Shown: positions 1 to 8,610 of the stretch, in pieces
How positions within the stretch are numbered: the stretch's first letter is position 1
Layout: each line of letters begins with the position of its first letter
Source: Betaproteobacteria bacterium
Lineage (GTDB): Bacteria; Pseudomonadota; Gammaproteobacteria; Burkholderiales; SG8-41
NCBI GenBank assembly: GCA_016202605.1
Contig: JACQOJ010000103.1
Span: forward strand, 1 to 48,103
Direction: 5' to 3'
Length of the DNA: 48,103 bases
Translations under genes and position numbers: made by a program
Notes under the pieces: model-generated
Told to the model about the DNA's origin: nothing
Seen by the model: the letters and a program-made list of their open reading frames with translations, nothing else
Databases searched by the model: none

Positions 1-69
1 CTCACGCCGGATCTCGGCGGCGGCGCAAGCACGGCTGAAATGGGTGACGCTGTAGCCGCCGCCGTATGA
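1..69 (+). CDS. Isocitrate/isopropylmalate dehydrogenase family, C-terminal end (partial)
   Basis: Reading from base 1, 22 codons then TGA encode LTPDLGGGASTAEMGDAVAAAV. The TPDLGG-x-AST-x-E motif followed by an Ala-rich helix is the usual C-terminus of NAD(P)-dependent beta-decarboxylating dehydrogenases (isocitrate, isopropylmalate, tartrate). The rest of the gene lies outside the window, so substrate cannot be inferred. A gene of the same family begins at 47421. Only this short tail is visible, but the motif is distinctive. Confidence 0.6.
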   Translation, partial: LTPDLGGGASTAEMGDAVAAAV

Positions 70-100
70 AGATGTGACGGGCGGCGTCCCGGCAGTAATT

Positions 101-248
101 GGATTCCCGTCTCCACGGGAATGACAGACAAGTGTCATCCCTGCTTCCAGTGTCACCCCGCTTCCAGTGTCATCCCGCATCCAATGTCATCCCCGCGCAG
201 GCGGGGATCTGCATTAAGATTGAATTCCCGTCCATACGGGAATGAGCA
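101..248. repeat. Intergenic repeat block with dRS3-like 20-mers and 17-bp tandem units
   Basis: Two 20-mers fit ATTCCC-N8-GGGAAT, at 103-122 and 224-243. Between them four imperfect 17-18 bp units of the form aRTGTCAYCCC-GC-TTCC start at 131, 149, 166 and 183. The last runs into a hairpin at 187-208 (ccccgc-gca-ggcggg type). This is non-coding DNA between the partial dehydrogenase and the aldehyde dehydrogenase. Related composite copies lie at 18369-18440 and 21797-21870. Confidence 0.75.
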
Positions 249-322
249 GACTCCCGATCCCCGATCACCACCTCGGGGACAAGCGCCTCGGGAATGACGC
301 GGTGGTTGTAAGGAGGCTTCGT

Positions 323-1813
323 ATGTCTACAGTGACTGCTGAGAGTTCCGCACGGCAGGCGGTGCAGCGCGCGCTGATGCTGGTGAACGGGCAATGGGTC
401 CAAAGCGCCGACGGACGCTTTCTTTCCGTCGAAAACCCGGCGAACCGGCGCACCATCGCTGAAGTACCGCGCGGCGGCGCCGAGGACGTCGACCGTGCGG
501 TGCGCGCGGCCTCGGATGCCTTCGCCGGCTGGAAGACGGTCGCGCCGCGCGAACGCGGCAAGCTGCTGCTCAAAATCGCCGGCGCGATGGAAGCGCAAAC
601 CGAAGCGCTCGCCCGCCTCGTCGCCACCGAAACCGGCAACGCCCTGCGCACGCAGTCGCGGCCTGAAGTGCGCAGCGCCATAGACGTGTTCAGATATTTC
701 GGCAGCGTGGCAGGGGAGTTGAAAGGCGAGACGATTCCCCTGGGCGAAGCCATGTTGAGCTACACGCGCCGGGAGCCGATCGGTGTCGTGGGCGGGATCA
801 TTCCCTGGAACTCTCCGGTCGCGCTCGGTTCGCTGAAGATCGCGATGTCGATCGCGGCGGGCAACACGCTGGTGCTCAAGGCGGCCGAGGACGCCCCTCT
901 GGCTGTGCTGGAGATGGGAAAGATCTGCCAGGAGTTTCTCCCGGCGGGGGTGGTCAACGTGATCACCGGGTACGGCGAGGAGTGCGGGGCGCCGCTCGCA
1001 CAGCATCCGCTGGTGCGCAAGCTCACCTTCACCGGATCGACGGAAGTCGGCAAGCTCGTCATGCGCGCCGCGGCCGAACGCATCGTGCCGGTATCGCTCG
1101 AACTGGGCGGGAAGAGCCCGGCGATCGTATTTCCGGACGCGGACGATGATCGCGTGGTCGATGGGGTTATCAGCGGGATGCGTTTCACGCGCCAGGGGCA
1201 ATCATGCACGGCCGGCTCGCGTTTGTTCCTGCATCAGTCGATCTTTGATTCCTTCCTCGAGAAAGTCACGGTGAAGCTGAGAGCACTCAAGATTGGCGAT
1301 CCGCTGGACGAGGCCACCGACATGGGGGCGATCATCAACCGCAAGCAGTTCGACCGCGTGTGTTCGTTTATCGAGGATGGCCTGAGTCAGAAGGCGGCGC
1401 GGCTTCTGAGCGGCGGGCTACCGCCGCGCGACGGGCCGCTGGCGGCGGGGTATTTCGTCGAGCCTACGGTCTTCGCCGAAGTCCGCAATGAATGGCGCAT
1501 CGCCCGCGAGGAGATCTTCGGGCCGGTGATGGTCGCGATTCCGTGGACGGAGGAGAGCGACGCGATCCGCATGGCGAACGACAGCCATTACGGGCTCGCG
1601 GCCTACGTCTGGACGCGCGACCTCGGCAGGGCGCTGCGCACCGCGCACGCGATCGAGTCGGGCTGGGTGCAGGTGAACCAGGGGCTGGGCCAGTTCCTCG
1701 GCCAGTCGTACGGCGGCATGAAGCAGAGCGGCATCGGGCGCGAGTATTCCCTGGAAGGCATGCTCGACAGCTTCACGCAGCGCAAGAACGTGACAGTGAA
1801 TCTGCAGTTCTGA
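323..1813 (+). CDS. NAD(P)-dependent aldehyde dehydrogenase
   Basis: 496 aa, the usual ALDH-superfamily length, oxidising an aldehyde to the carboxylate with NAD(P)+. Visible motifs are the cofactor-domain IIPWNSP motif, FTGSTEVGK, the general base Glu260 in SLELGGKSP and the nucleophile Cys295 in GQSCTAGSR. The spacing of 35 residues is normal. EIFGPV and the C-terminal GGMKQSGIGRE motif are present. The start at 323 has AGGAGG at 311-316; an in-frame ATG at 242 lies inside the upstream repeat and lacks such a site. The gene stands alone and converges on the metallophosphoesterase. Substrate unknown. Confidence 0.93.
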   Translation: MSTVTAESSARQAVQRALMLVNGQWVQSADGRFLSVENPANRRTIAEVPRGGAEDVDRAVRAASDAFAGWKTVAPRERGKLLLKIAGAMEAQTEALARLVATETGNALRTQSRPEVRSAIDVFRYFGSVAGELKGETIPLGEAMLSYTRREPIGVVGGIIPWNSPVALGSLKIAMSIAAGNTLVLKAAEDAPLAVLEMGKICQEFLPAGVVNVITGYGEECGAPLAQHPLVRKLTFTGSTEVGKLVMRAAAERIVPVSLELGGKSPAIVFPDADDDRVVDGVISGMRFTRQGQSCTAGSRLFLHQSIFDSFLEKVTVKLRALKIGDPLDEATDMGAIINRKQFDRVCSFIEDGLSQKAARLLSGGLPPRDGPLAAGYFVEPTVFAEVRNEWRIAREEIFGPVMVAIPWTEESDAIRMANDSHYGLAAYVWTRDLGRALRTAHAIESGWVQVNQGLGQFLGQSYGGMKQSGIGREYSLEGMLDSFTQRKNVTVNLQF

Positions 1814-1871
1814 ATGAGAACCCGGGTTGCGCTGCGCTTCATCCCGGCTACCTACGCTGATTTGCTGCGAT
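1814..1871. repeat. Short convergent intergenic region with an imperfect palindrome
   Basis: The 58 bp between two convergent genes contain an imperfect inverted sequence at about 1820-1853 (cccgggttgcgctgcgcttc then atcccggct). It resembles widely scattered proteobacterial intergenic palindromes and could serve as a bidirectional transcription stop, but there is no T-tract. Confidence 0.3.
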
Positions 1872-2732
1872 CTAGCCGCCCGGCGCGCCGTATTTCCGCA
1901 TATAGTTTTCGTGCCGGAAGAGAAAATCCGCGCCGACGAAACGGTGCGTGAATCCGTCCGGCGTGAAGCGGTAGTCGACGAAGCCCACTTCACGCACGCC
2001 CCAGTGCAGTCTGTCCGGCGGGCCGTTGACGCAGGCCGTGGCCGGCGCCCAGATGTGATAGATCCCGTCCAGCGAAAAGGCCCGTGACTGGTGCTTGTGT
2101 CCGCAACTGACGAGTCGCACACCGTGGCGCTGACAAAGTTCCAGCAGCCGTGTGCGGCTTGCGAGATCGAGGCATGACTGCCGCAGCAGCGGATCCTCGT
2201 GGTCCGCCTCGGACGGGTGGTCGAGGAACAGCGGCTTGTGCGAGAAGAGTGCGATCGGCCGCCCGGTGAAGCGCTGCACGCTGTTTTCGATCCACGTCCA
2301 CTGCTCGGCTTCGGCACTCTGTCCACCGCTGCCGAAGAGCTGGGCGTTGAGTCCCAGGAAAGCCCATCTGCCCGCGTCGAACGCCCAGCGTTCCTCTCCG
2401 AAATGCCTGAGAAATCGCGACCGGCGCTCGTCGTTGACGCGCTTTTCCATCTTGCCGAAGAGCACATTGTCGCCGATATCGTGGTTGCCGGGCAGATAGC
2501 GGCACGGGACGGACAGCGCGGCAACAACGTCACGTGCAAACGCATGGTCGGCGTCAGCGTCGGGATCCTCCATGACGAGATCGCCGTTTACCACCACCAG
2601 GTCGGGCTTTTCACGCTCGATCCACTCGGCGACGCGTCGCCAGTTGTCGTAATGGTGCTCGTGCTCCGTGCTCAGGTGCAGATCCGAGACCTGCACGATT
2701 CTGAATCCGGGTGTGTCGTTTGGTGAATTCAT
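1872..2732 (-). CDS. Calcineurin-like (class III) metallophosphoesterase
   Basis: 286 aa, a dinuclear-metal phosphoesterase of the Icc/GpdQ type. All signature blocks are visible in order: VSDLHLS (~15-21), NGDLV (~49-53), GNHD (~81-84), SHKP (~170) and GHKHQ (~216), which supply the metal-binding Asp, His and Asn residues. It is cytoplasmic, with no signal peptide. It starts 14 bp after the HAD gene and ends the phn operon. Its position suggests cleavage of an imported organophosphate ester or diester; the substrate is not determinable. A cyclic-nucleotide phosphodiesterase role (cpdA-like) is the alternative. Confidence 0.85.
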   Translation of the reverse strand: MNSPNDTPGFRIVQVSDLHLSTEHEHHYDNWRRVAEWIEREKPDLVVVNGDLVMEDPDADADHAFARDVVAALSVPCRYLPGNHDIGDNVLFGKMEKRVNDERRSRFLRHFGEERWAFDAGRWAFLGLNAQLFGSGGQSAEAEQWTWIENSVQRFTGRPIALFSHKPLFLDHPSEADHEDPLLRQSCLDLASRTRLLELCQRHGVRLVSCGHKHQSRAFSLDGIYHIWAPATACVNGPPDRLHWGVREVGFVDYRFTPDGFTHRFVGADFLFRHENYMRKYGAPGG

Positions 2733-2746
2733 GTCTTTGCTTATCG

Positions 2747-3670
2747 CTACCAGATGAACGCCGGCAAAAGATAATCGGGGCTGGCGATGGCGGCCGCCGC
2801 GAATTTACGCCAGGCCGCCGGCGCGGGCAATTCTCCCCGGGTAATATCCAGGTCACCCGCATGGATCCCGCCCGCGACAAAAACGCTGCGAATGCCCGCG
2901 CGCGTCGCCCCGAGCACATCGTGCTCGATCGAATCGCCGATCGCAAGAACGCGCCGCGGGGCACACCGGTCCAGCGCTTCGAGGCATGATGCGTAGATCG
3001 CCGGATACGGTTTGCCGTGGTAGAAGACGTTGCCGCCGAGCGCCTCGTAGCGGCGCGCGAGCGCGCCCGGCGCATCGATTGTGCCCTCCGCCGCCACCCG
3101 GACGATGTCGGGATTCGCGCAGATCATGGGCAGACGGCGTGTGGCCGCCGCGCGCAGTTCCGGCTCGTAGTCCGGCAGGCCGCGTCGGGGAGAGTCGATC
3201 CCGATGACCGCTACGAAATCCGCATCCTCCACGCGTTCGACCAGTTCCAGCCCGATGTTTTCAAGCAGCGATCGATCCTTATCGCGCGTGAACGCAAAGC
3301 AGCGGCGGCCGAGCGACCGATGGAAGGCATCCGCTCGCGCCTGAATGGCGTGCCGGGTGTTTTCCCCCGCCGAAATGACGCGGTCGAACAGCGTCGCGTC
3401 GAATCCCATCCGGGCGAGCAGCCGCACGTTTTCCGCCTCGCGCTTGCCGGAGTTCGACAGTACCACGATCCGTTTGCCCGCGGCGCGCAGACGCTCGAGG
3501 CATGCGACGGCGCCCGGATAGGCGTGCGTCCCATCGTGCAGCACACCCCATTGATCGACGATCAAGCCGTCGCAGACGCCGGCGAGCCGGGCCATTCCGG
3601 TGACGGGCACGACGCCGCCGAAATCGCCGCCGCGATCGGCCGCCGACTCAGGAAATGCGGGCACGGACAT
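2747..3670 (-). CDS. HAD superfamily class IIA (NagD-like, TIGR01459-type) phosphatase
   Basis: 307 aa from ATG 3670. The N-terminal DQWGVLHDGTHAYPGA block is motif I of the class IIA subgroup in which the residue two after the nucleophilic Asp is Trp instead of Asp. VLSNSGK is motif II (Ser/Thr), and GKPYPAIY plus AIGDSIEHDVLGA give the Lys and the acidic motif. The class IIA cap domain lies between. The start overlaps the end of the upstream phnE by 23 bp; an alternative ATG is at 3595. It probably dephosphorylates a small phosphometabolite linked to the transporter. It is not a phosphonoacetaldehyde hydrolase by motif. Confidence 0.85.
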   Translation of the reverse strand: MSVPAFPESAADRGGDFGGVVPVTGMARLAGVCDGLIVDQWGVLHDGTHAYPGAVACLERLRAAGKRIVVLSNSGKREAENVRLLARMGFDATLFDRVISAGENTRHAIQARADAFHRSLGRRCFAFTRDKDRSLLENIGLELVERVEDADFVAVIGIDSPRRGLPDYEPELRAAATRRLPMICANPDIVRVAAEGTIDAPGALARRYEALGGNVFYHGKPYPAIYASCLEALDRCAPRRVLAIGDSIEHDVLGATRAGIRSVFVAGGIHAGDLDITRGELPAPAAWRKFAAAAIASPDYLLPAFIW

Positions 3671-4457
3671 ACGCCGAGAGGGCCTCGCTTGCCATGACGA
3701 TAACGAGGATCGCCACCAGCACCACCAGGACTTGCTGCCACGCGAACTGGTTGATCGAAGCGTAAAGATAGAGCCCGATACCGCCCGCTCCGACAAAGCC
3801 CAGCACGCTCGATTCGCGCACGTTGATGTCCCACCGGTAAACGGTGGTGCCGATCAGGATCGGCATGACTTGCGGCAGGATGGCGACCAGATAGACCTGC
3901 GCCGTGCCGGCGCCGGTCGCCTCGACGGCCTCGATCGGACCGCGGTCCGCTTCCTCAATCGCCTCGGCCACCAGCTTGGCGAGGAACCCGACCGAGCGCG
4001 CCGCGACGGCCACAATGCCGGCTACCGGCCCCGGGCCGAATATCGCCACGAACAGCAGGCCCCAGATCACCGTGTTGACCGAGCGCGAGGCGACAAGCAG
4101 CGCGCGGCCGATGGCCCAGGTCAGTTCGTTGGCCGTCGTGTTGCGCGCGGCGAGGAAGGCGAGCGGGACCGAGAGCACGACGGCGATCGCGGTGCCGAGC
4201 GTGGCGATGTGGATGGTCTCGATCAGCGGCCGCACGATGACCGGCAGATAGGACCAGCGCGGCGGCCACATCCGTGACGCGAGGTCGAACGCCTGCACAT
4301 GGGCGTCGGCAAAGAACGCCCACTCGATGTCGAGCGCCGATACCGACCACGCGGCGGCGAATGCGACCGCCGCGGTCCACAGCCAGCCGAGCGCGGTCTC
4401 CCGGGGTGTGCGCCGGCGCCAGACTTCCGGGTAGCGTTTTGCGGTGGCGGTCTCCAT
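3648..4457 (-). CDS. phnE: Phosphonate-type ABC transporter permease (second PhnE)
   Basis: 269 aa inner-membrane permease of the PhnE family, with about six hydrophobic segments and the EAA-type loop (VEAVEATGAGTAQVYLVAILPQ) that docks to the ATPase. The C-terminal segment GFVGAGGIGLYLYASINQFAW is typical of PhnE. The ATG at 4457 sits in a TGATG junction with the stop of the preceding phnE, implying translational coupling. An upstream ATG at 4493 would run into the neighbour. Two non-identical PhnE proteins in one operon suggest a heteromeric channel, as in other phnCDEE-type operons. Confidence 0.9.
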   Translation of the reverse strand: METATAKRYPEVWRRRTPRETALGWLWTAAVAFAAAWSVSALDIEWAFFADAHVQAFDLASRMWPPRWSYLPVIVRPLIETIHIATLGTAIAVVLSVPLAFLAARNTTANELTWAIGRALLVASRSVNTVIWGLLFVAIFGPGPVAGIVAVAARSVGFLAKLVAEAIEEADRGPIEAVEATGAGTAQVYLVAILPQVMPILIGTTVYRWDINVRESSVLGFVGAGGIGLYLYASINQFAWQQVLVVLVAILVIVMASEALSAYVRARIS

Positions 4458-5257
4458 CACCGCAGCTTCCTTCGCACCCAGTCGCTGAACCATTCACCGA
4501 GCGCCACCAGCGCGATGATGCACAGGAGTATGGCAAGCGAAAAGTCGTAGTCGTAGCGCGAAAACGACGCCGAGAGCGTCTGTCCGATGCCGCCCGCGCC
4601 GACGATGCCGATCACGGTCGAATGGCGCACGTTGGCATCGAGTCGATAGATGATCACGCCGACGGTGCGGGCCAGCACCTGCGGCACGATCGAGTACACG
4701 ACGGTCTGCCCGAACCCGGCGCCGGTGGCGCGCACCGCCTCCACCGGTCCCAGCCGAGTATTTTCGATGTCCTCCGCCAGCATCTTGCCGAGAAAGATGC
4801 CGGAGGCAAACGCGAGGGTCAGCAGTCCCGCCACCGGTCCGAAGCCGAACAGCTTGACGAAGAAGATGGCGATGATGATCTCATGCAGCGTGCGGCCGAG
4901 CACGATGAATCCGCGCGCGGCGAGATAGAGCGGGCGCGGCGCCAGGTTGCGCGCCGCGGCGAGTCCCAGCGGGACGCTGAGCAGCACGCCCGCCAGTGTC
5001 GCCGCGAGCGCCATCTGCAGGCTCTCGGCCATGCCGGTCAGCAGCAGTTCCCAGCGCGCGAAGTCGGGCGGCACCATGCGCGCGAAGATGTCGAGCGCGC
5101 GCGAAAGGCCCGCCAGCACCCGCTCGACATCGACATTGAGGTCGAATATCGACCAGACAAAGTAGAGGACAAAGCCGGTGATCACGAGCCGTTGACGACG
5201 GCGGCTTCCAAAAAACGCGGGAGGACGCCACGTGTTCGGGTAGGCGGCGGCGGTCAC
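4457..5257 (-). CDS. phnE: Phosphonate-type ABC transporter permease (first PhnE)
   Basis: 266 aa PhnE-family permease with several membrane segments, an EAA loop ([22 protein letters not shown]) and the C-terminal [16 protein letters not shown] motif. It starts with GTG at 5257 in a GTGA overlap with the phnC stop, so the two are translationally coupled. The alignment of motifs with the second PhnE shows an old duplication. It should pair with the downstream PhnE in the membrane and be driven by PhnC. Confidence 0.9.
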   Translation of the reverse strand: MTAAAYPNTWRPPAFFGSRRRQRLVITGFVLYFVWSIFDLNVDVERVLAGLSRALDIFARMVPPDFARWELLLTGMAESLQMALAATLAGVLLSVPLGLAAARNLAPRPLYLAARGFIVLGRTLHEIIIAIFFVKLFGFGPVAGLLTLAFASGIFLGKMLAEDIENTRLGPVEAVRATGAGFGQTVVYSIVPQVLARTVGVIIYRLDANVRHSTVIGIVGAGGIGQTLSASFSRYDYDFSLAILLCIIALVALGEWFSDWVRRKLR

Positions 5258-6093
5258 GGCGGCGCCTCGTCGTCGTCGCTGCGGCGGATGGTCTGGCTCC
5301 AGTCTTCCTCGCCGTAGATGTCGGTCAGCACCGCCGGCGTCAGTGCCGTGGGCGGGCCGTCGAATACCACCTGTCCGGACTTGAGCCCGATGACGCGGTC
5401 GGAAAACGCCTGCGCGAGGGCGACGTCGTGAATATTGACCAGCGCCGGCCGGTGCCGCTCGGTGGCAAGCTCGCGGATCAGCCGCATGATCTGGCGCGCG
5501 GTCTTGGGATCCAGGCTCGCGGTCGGCTCGTCCACCAACAGGAGGTCCGGGTTCTGCATGAGCGCGCGCGCGATGCCGACACGCTGGCGCTGCCCGCCGG
5601 AGAGCGCATCGGCGCGCGTGTCCTGATACCCGGCGAGCCCCACGCGGTCGAGAAGCCCGTAGGCGCCAGTGATGTCCTGCGGCGGGAAACGGCGCACCAG
5701 CGAGGCAAAAAAGCCGACCGAACCGAGCCGTCCGGAAAGCACGTTCTCCATTACCGTCAGCCGCTCGACCAGGTTGAATTCCTGGAAGATCATGCCGATG
5801 CGACGCCGTGCCCGACGGAGTTCCCGGCGCGACAGGCCGACGAGGTCGAGTTCGCCGAGCCGGATGTGCCCCGCGGTCGGTTCCACTAGGCGGTTGATGC
5901 AGCGGATGAGCGTGCTCTTGCCGGCCCCGGACGAACCAATGATCGCCACGACCTCGGGCCGTTCGACGGCGAGCGTCACGTCATCGAGGGCGCGCTGACC
6001 CCCGGGGTAGACCTTGGTGAGCGCCTCGACGGTGAGCAACGGCCGCGGTCCCACCGCGGTCGCGCGGCGCGACTCCGCCTCGAGACCCTCCAT
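5254..6093 (-). CDS. phnC: Phosphonate-type ABC transporter ATP-binding protein PhnC
   Basis: 279 aa ABC ATPase. Walker [10 protein letters not shown] is at about 53-61, followed by the Q-loop ([19 protein letters not shown]), signature [15 protein letters not shown], Walker B LLLVDEP with TASLD, and an H-loop region NIHDVALA. The QEFNLV and ENVLSGRLG segments are characteristic of PhnC. ATG 6093 follows the phnD stop by 4 bp; an upstream in-frame ATG at 6177 would lie inside phnD. It powers import by the two PhnE permeases. Confidence 0.92.
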   Translation of the reverse strand: MEGLEAESRRATAVGPRPLLTVEALTKVYPGGQRALDDVTLAVERPEVVAIIGSSGAGKSTLIRCINRLVEPTAGHIRLGELDLVGLSRRELRRARRRIGMIFQEFNLVERLTVMENVLSGRLGSVGFFASLVRRFPPQDITGAYGLLDRVGLAGYQDTRADALSGGQRQRVGIARALMQNPDLLLVDEPTASLDPKTARQIMRLIRELATERHRPALVNIHDVALAQAFSDRVIGLKSGQVVFDGPPTALTPAVLTDIYGEEDWSQTIRRSDDDEAPP

Positions 6094-6097
6094 GGGC

Positions 6098-7102
6098 TCA
6101 CTCTCCCTTGGTGCCGAGCTTGGAGAGGCTCTCCTGCGTATAGCGCACCCCGCTCGCGTTCTGGATCGTGCGCACATCGCGCCAATGATCCTTGTAGGCG
6201 ATCGCGGCGAAACGCTCGATGTCCTTGAACTCGGTGGCCAGTTTCGAGTTCTTGAAGTCGAAGCTGAGGAACGCTTCCTTTATCTTGGTCCTGAGTTCGG
6301 GCGCCAGATTGTGCGCGACACCGAACGCGGTGCGCGGGAACGGGGCCGACTGGTAGATGACGCGCAACGTATCCCCCTTGAACATGCCGCGTGCCTGCAT
6401 GCGCTCGACCACGGTGGAGGCAACGGGTGCTGCATGGTAGTCGCGGTTGACGACACCCATGATCGAATTGTCATGTTTGCCGGAATAGAGCACCTCGTAG
6501 TCCTTGCCCGGCTCGATTCCCATCGCCTTGAAGAGCGCGCGCGGGGCGATGTCGCCCGAGTTCGATGACGGTGTGACATGCGCGACGCGCTTGCCCTTGA
6601 GGTCGGAGAGTTGCTTGATGCCACTGTCGCGGTGGGTGATGAGCTGCAATGTGTAGCCGATAGTGCCGTCGGCGCGCTGCATGGCGACGATCGGAACGAA
6701 ACCGGCCAGGTTGACGGCAAAGGGCGTCGGTCCGGTCGCCACGCCCGCGATATGCAGCCGTCCGGACCGCATGGCTTCCACCTGCGCGGCGTAGGATTCG
6801 GCCGGGAACCAGCGGATTCGCTTGCCCGTCACCTTGGCAACGTGAGCCATGAGGCCCGCGAAGACGTTCTCATAAACCGACGGATCTTCTACCGGCGTGT
6901 ACGAAAACACGAGCGTCGCGGGATTCTGCCACGCCTTTGGGTCCGTGGGCTGATCGGCGACCAGATCGCCATCCGCGTCGCAATAGCGCTGGTCGAGATC
7001 ACCGCGATTCGCGCACGGCGCCTGCGCCAGGGCATAAGCACCCCAAAAACCGGGCGCCGAAAGCAGAGTGAGAATCAATGCGAACTTACCGAACATTCTC
7101 AT
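6098..7102 (-). CDS. phnD: Phosphonate/phosphite-type ABC transporter substrate-binding protein PhnD
   Basis: 334 aa periplasmic binding protein. An N-terminal signal peptide (hydrophobic [20 protein letters not shown]) is followed by the PhnD-type fold: [14 protein letters not shown] near the mature start, [37 protein letters not shown], and [20 protein letters not shown] in lobe two. GAAAGGAATAAGCC precedes the ATG. It is the first gene of the phn operon. The ligand could be a phosphonate, phosphite or phosphate ester; with no C-P lyase genes nearby and two phosphatase genes downstream, a phosphate ester is plausible. Confidence 0.88.
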   Translation of the reverse strand: MRMFGKFALILTLLSAPGFWGAYALAQAPCANRGDLDQRYCDADGDLVADQPTDPKAWQNPATLVFSYTPVEDPSVYENVFAGLMAHVAKVTGKRIRWFPAESYAAQVEAMRSGRLHIAGVATGPTPFAVNLAGFVPIVAMQRADGTIGYTLQLITHRDSGIKQLSDLKGKRVAHVTPSSNSGDIAPRALFKAMGIEPGKDYEVLYSGKHDNSIMGVVNRDYHAAPVASTVVERMQARGMFKGDTLRVIYQSAPFPRTAFGVAHNLAPELRTKIKEAFLSFDFKNSKLATEFKDIERFAAIAYKDHWRDVRTIQNASGVRYTQESLSKLGTKGE

Positions 7103-7183
7103 GGCTTATTCCTTTCGTCCCGGTCGTGTGTTTACGTAGTGACCACGGATCAGGGGTATCGCTGTGGGCACGCAGAAGGTCTT

Positions 7184-7192
7184 TGCTATAAT
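7184..7192 (+). promoter_or_regulatory. Candidate extended -10 promoter element
   Basis: TGCTATAAT is a perfect extended -10 with consensus TATAAT, about 70 bp before the exported-protein gene at 7262. No good -35 hexamer is apparent at 15-19 bp upstream. The same nine bases occur upstream of the acyl-CoA dehydrogenase at 30596-30604. Confidence 0.4.
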
Positions 7193-7261
7193 CGCTCAAA
7201 AATTATGCAGCGGCAATAGTCGCTTTCGGGTTCGGGCAGAACCCGGGGGAAGGCGGGAGGA

Positions 7262-7753
7262 ATGAGGAACTCGACAGTGGTCCGATGGCTTAGTGTTACC
7301 GCGATGGCGATTTGCGTCGCGACACCGGTTCATGCGCTCGCCGCAGAAAAGAAGGCTGCGAAAAGGGTGGCCGCGAGGAAGGTCGAGCGGCTCACCTGCA
7401 TGCTCGGAACGGAGGACCGGCAGGCGCGTATCGCCGTCGAGGTCATCGGCGGGCGCGTGCAGAGTTTCGCGTACTACAGCAAGAAAAAACCACGTACGTG
7501 TTCAGTGCACATCCAGCGCGATGACGCGTACAGCAAGTGGCATGACGAAGGACGCTTTACCAGGGTCTCGACCGAGAACGGGGACTTTCTGATCGAGAAC
7601 CGCAAACGGGACGTTCACTTCCTGTTCCGGGAGGTGGACCGGATGGCCTATTGCGGCATGGATGTCGGGAAGATCAACGGCAGCCTTATCGTCACGCGCG
7701 GAAAGCGGGATTGCGTCCTCGACGGGCTGATGGACGCCCACGAAGGACAGTAG
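7262..7753 (+). CDS. Hypothetical exported protein
   Basis: 163 aa with a clear signal peptide (charged start, hydrophobic core to ATPVHALA, probable cleavage before AEKK). The mature part begins with a Lys/Arg/Ala-rich stretch. It then forms a compact domain with four cysteines (LTCMLG, RTCSVH, YCGMDV, RDCVLD), consistent with two disulfides in the periplasm. I do not recognise the family. GGGAGG lies directly before the ATG. Its stop codon abuts the stop of the convergent gene at 7754, leaving no intergenic base. Confidence 0.7.
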   Translation: MRNSTVVRWLSVTAMAICVATPVHALAAEKKAAKRVAARKVERLTCMLGTEDRQARIAVEVIGGRVQSFAYYSKKKPRTCSVHIQRDDAYSKWHDEGRFTRVSTENGDFLIENRKRDVHFLFREVDRMAYCGMDVGKINGSLIVTRGKRDCVLDGLMDAHEGQ

Positions 7754-8575
7754 TCAGTTCCCCTTGCCCGGTGCCTTGCCCTGTCCGGGGTTTGCCTGTC
7801 CGGCGGCGCTGCCGGTGCCGCTCACAACACCTCGCCCGTATGCGTTGCCTTGTCCTGCGCCGGCGCTGCCAACCCCCGTTCCGGCGCCGGTTACGATGCC
7901 GCGGCCATAGGCATGTCCCTGACCCGAACCGCCCGCTCCGGTCACGATCCCCGACTTCGTGGTCGTCGTGCCGGTGGCGGTCGTGGCTGACGTGATCCGG
8001 GCATTGGCTGACTTCATGCCGCTGATCACCGGGCCCAGCTTGTAGCCATACGATTGCGCGATCTGGCCCCAGCCCATGCCCTGCGCGCGCAGTTCCAGCA
8101 CCCCGGTCATGGACGTGGTCTGCCCGCTCGGAGTTGTGACGGTCCCGCCAACCAGGGCCGCCTGCAGTTGCTGCGGGGTAGGTTCGGTGATGCCGAGACC
8201 CGCCAGTTGCTGCTTCGCCAGCGCGAGCGAGGTATAGACATTGCCGTACCCCATCTTGCCGGTGGGTGGCGTAAACGTGGTCGCTGTGGTCACACCTTTG
8301 GCATCGGTCGAAGTCAGGGTGATCGCGGTGCCGCCGCGCAGCCCGGTAACGAGCGCGTCGGCATTGGTGGACGAACCGGCAAACGCGCTGAAATCGGAAC
8401 TGATCTTCCCGGTTACGGTGGTCTCTCCGCGCGTCGTCACCAGTGAATCCATCTGTTTGGTCTGTGTCGTCAGCGCGGGCTCGCCGGATTCGGCGGCGAG
8501 CGTCGCCGGGACGCCGATCGCCAGCGTCCACATCAGCGCCAGACCCGATGCGAGCAAAACGGTATGCCGTGTCAT
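7754..8575 (-). CDS. Hypothetical exported protein with Gly-rich C-terminal repeats
   Basis: 273 aa. The signal peptide ends near TLAAES. A Thr/Ser-rich middle region includes MGYGNVYTSLALAKQQLAGLGI and RAQGMGWGQIAQSYGYKLGPVISGMKSANA. The C-terminal 85 residues carry imperfect repeats of a SGQGHAYGRG / GQGNAYGRG / GQGKAPGKG unit separated by IVTGAG- or VVSGTG-like linkers. AGGAGG precedes the ATG. I do not recognise a function. It lies 35 bp downstream of the lipoprotein gene and is probably co-transcribed with it. Confidence 0.7.
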   Translation of the reverse strand: MTRHTVLLASGLALMWTLAIGVPATLAAESGEPALTTQTKQMDSLVTTRGETTVTGKISSDFSAFAGSSTNADALVTGLRGGTAITLTSTDAKGVTTATTFTPPTGKMGYGNVYTSLALAKQQLAGLGITEPTPQQLQAALVGGTVTTPSGQTTSMTGVLELRAQGMGWGQIAQSYGYKLGPVISGMKSANARITSATTATGTTTTKSGIVTGAGGSGQGHAYGRGIVTGAGTGVGSAGAGQGNAYGRGVVSGTGSAAGQANPGQGKAPGKGN

Positions 8576-8610
8576 ATAAGCCTCCTTTAGACCATCGTAT
8601 GTTGGCGGTC

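Noticed and set aside
170-1201. A 343-codon open frame on the minus strand at the window start
   Set aside because: It is antisense to the aldehyde dehydrogenase and extends into repeat DNA.
2747-3670. Phosphonoacetaldehyde hydrolase (PhnX) for the HAD gene next to phn genes
   Set aside because: Motif I is DQWGVLHDG of the class IIA group, with a class IIA cap; the PhnX cap Lys pattern is not seen.
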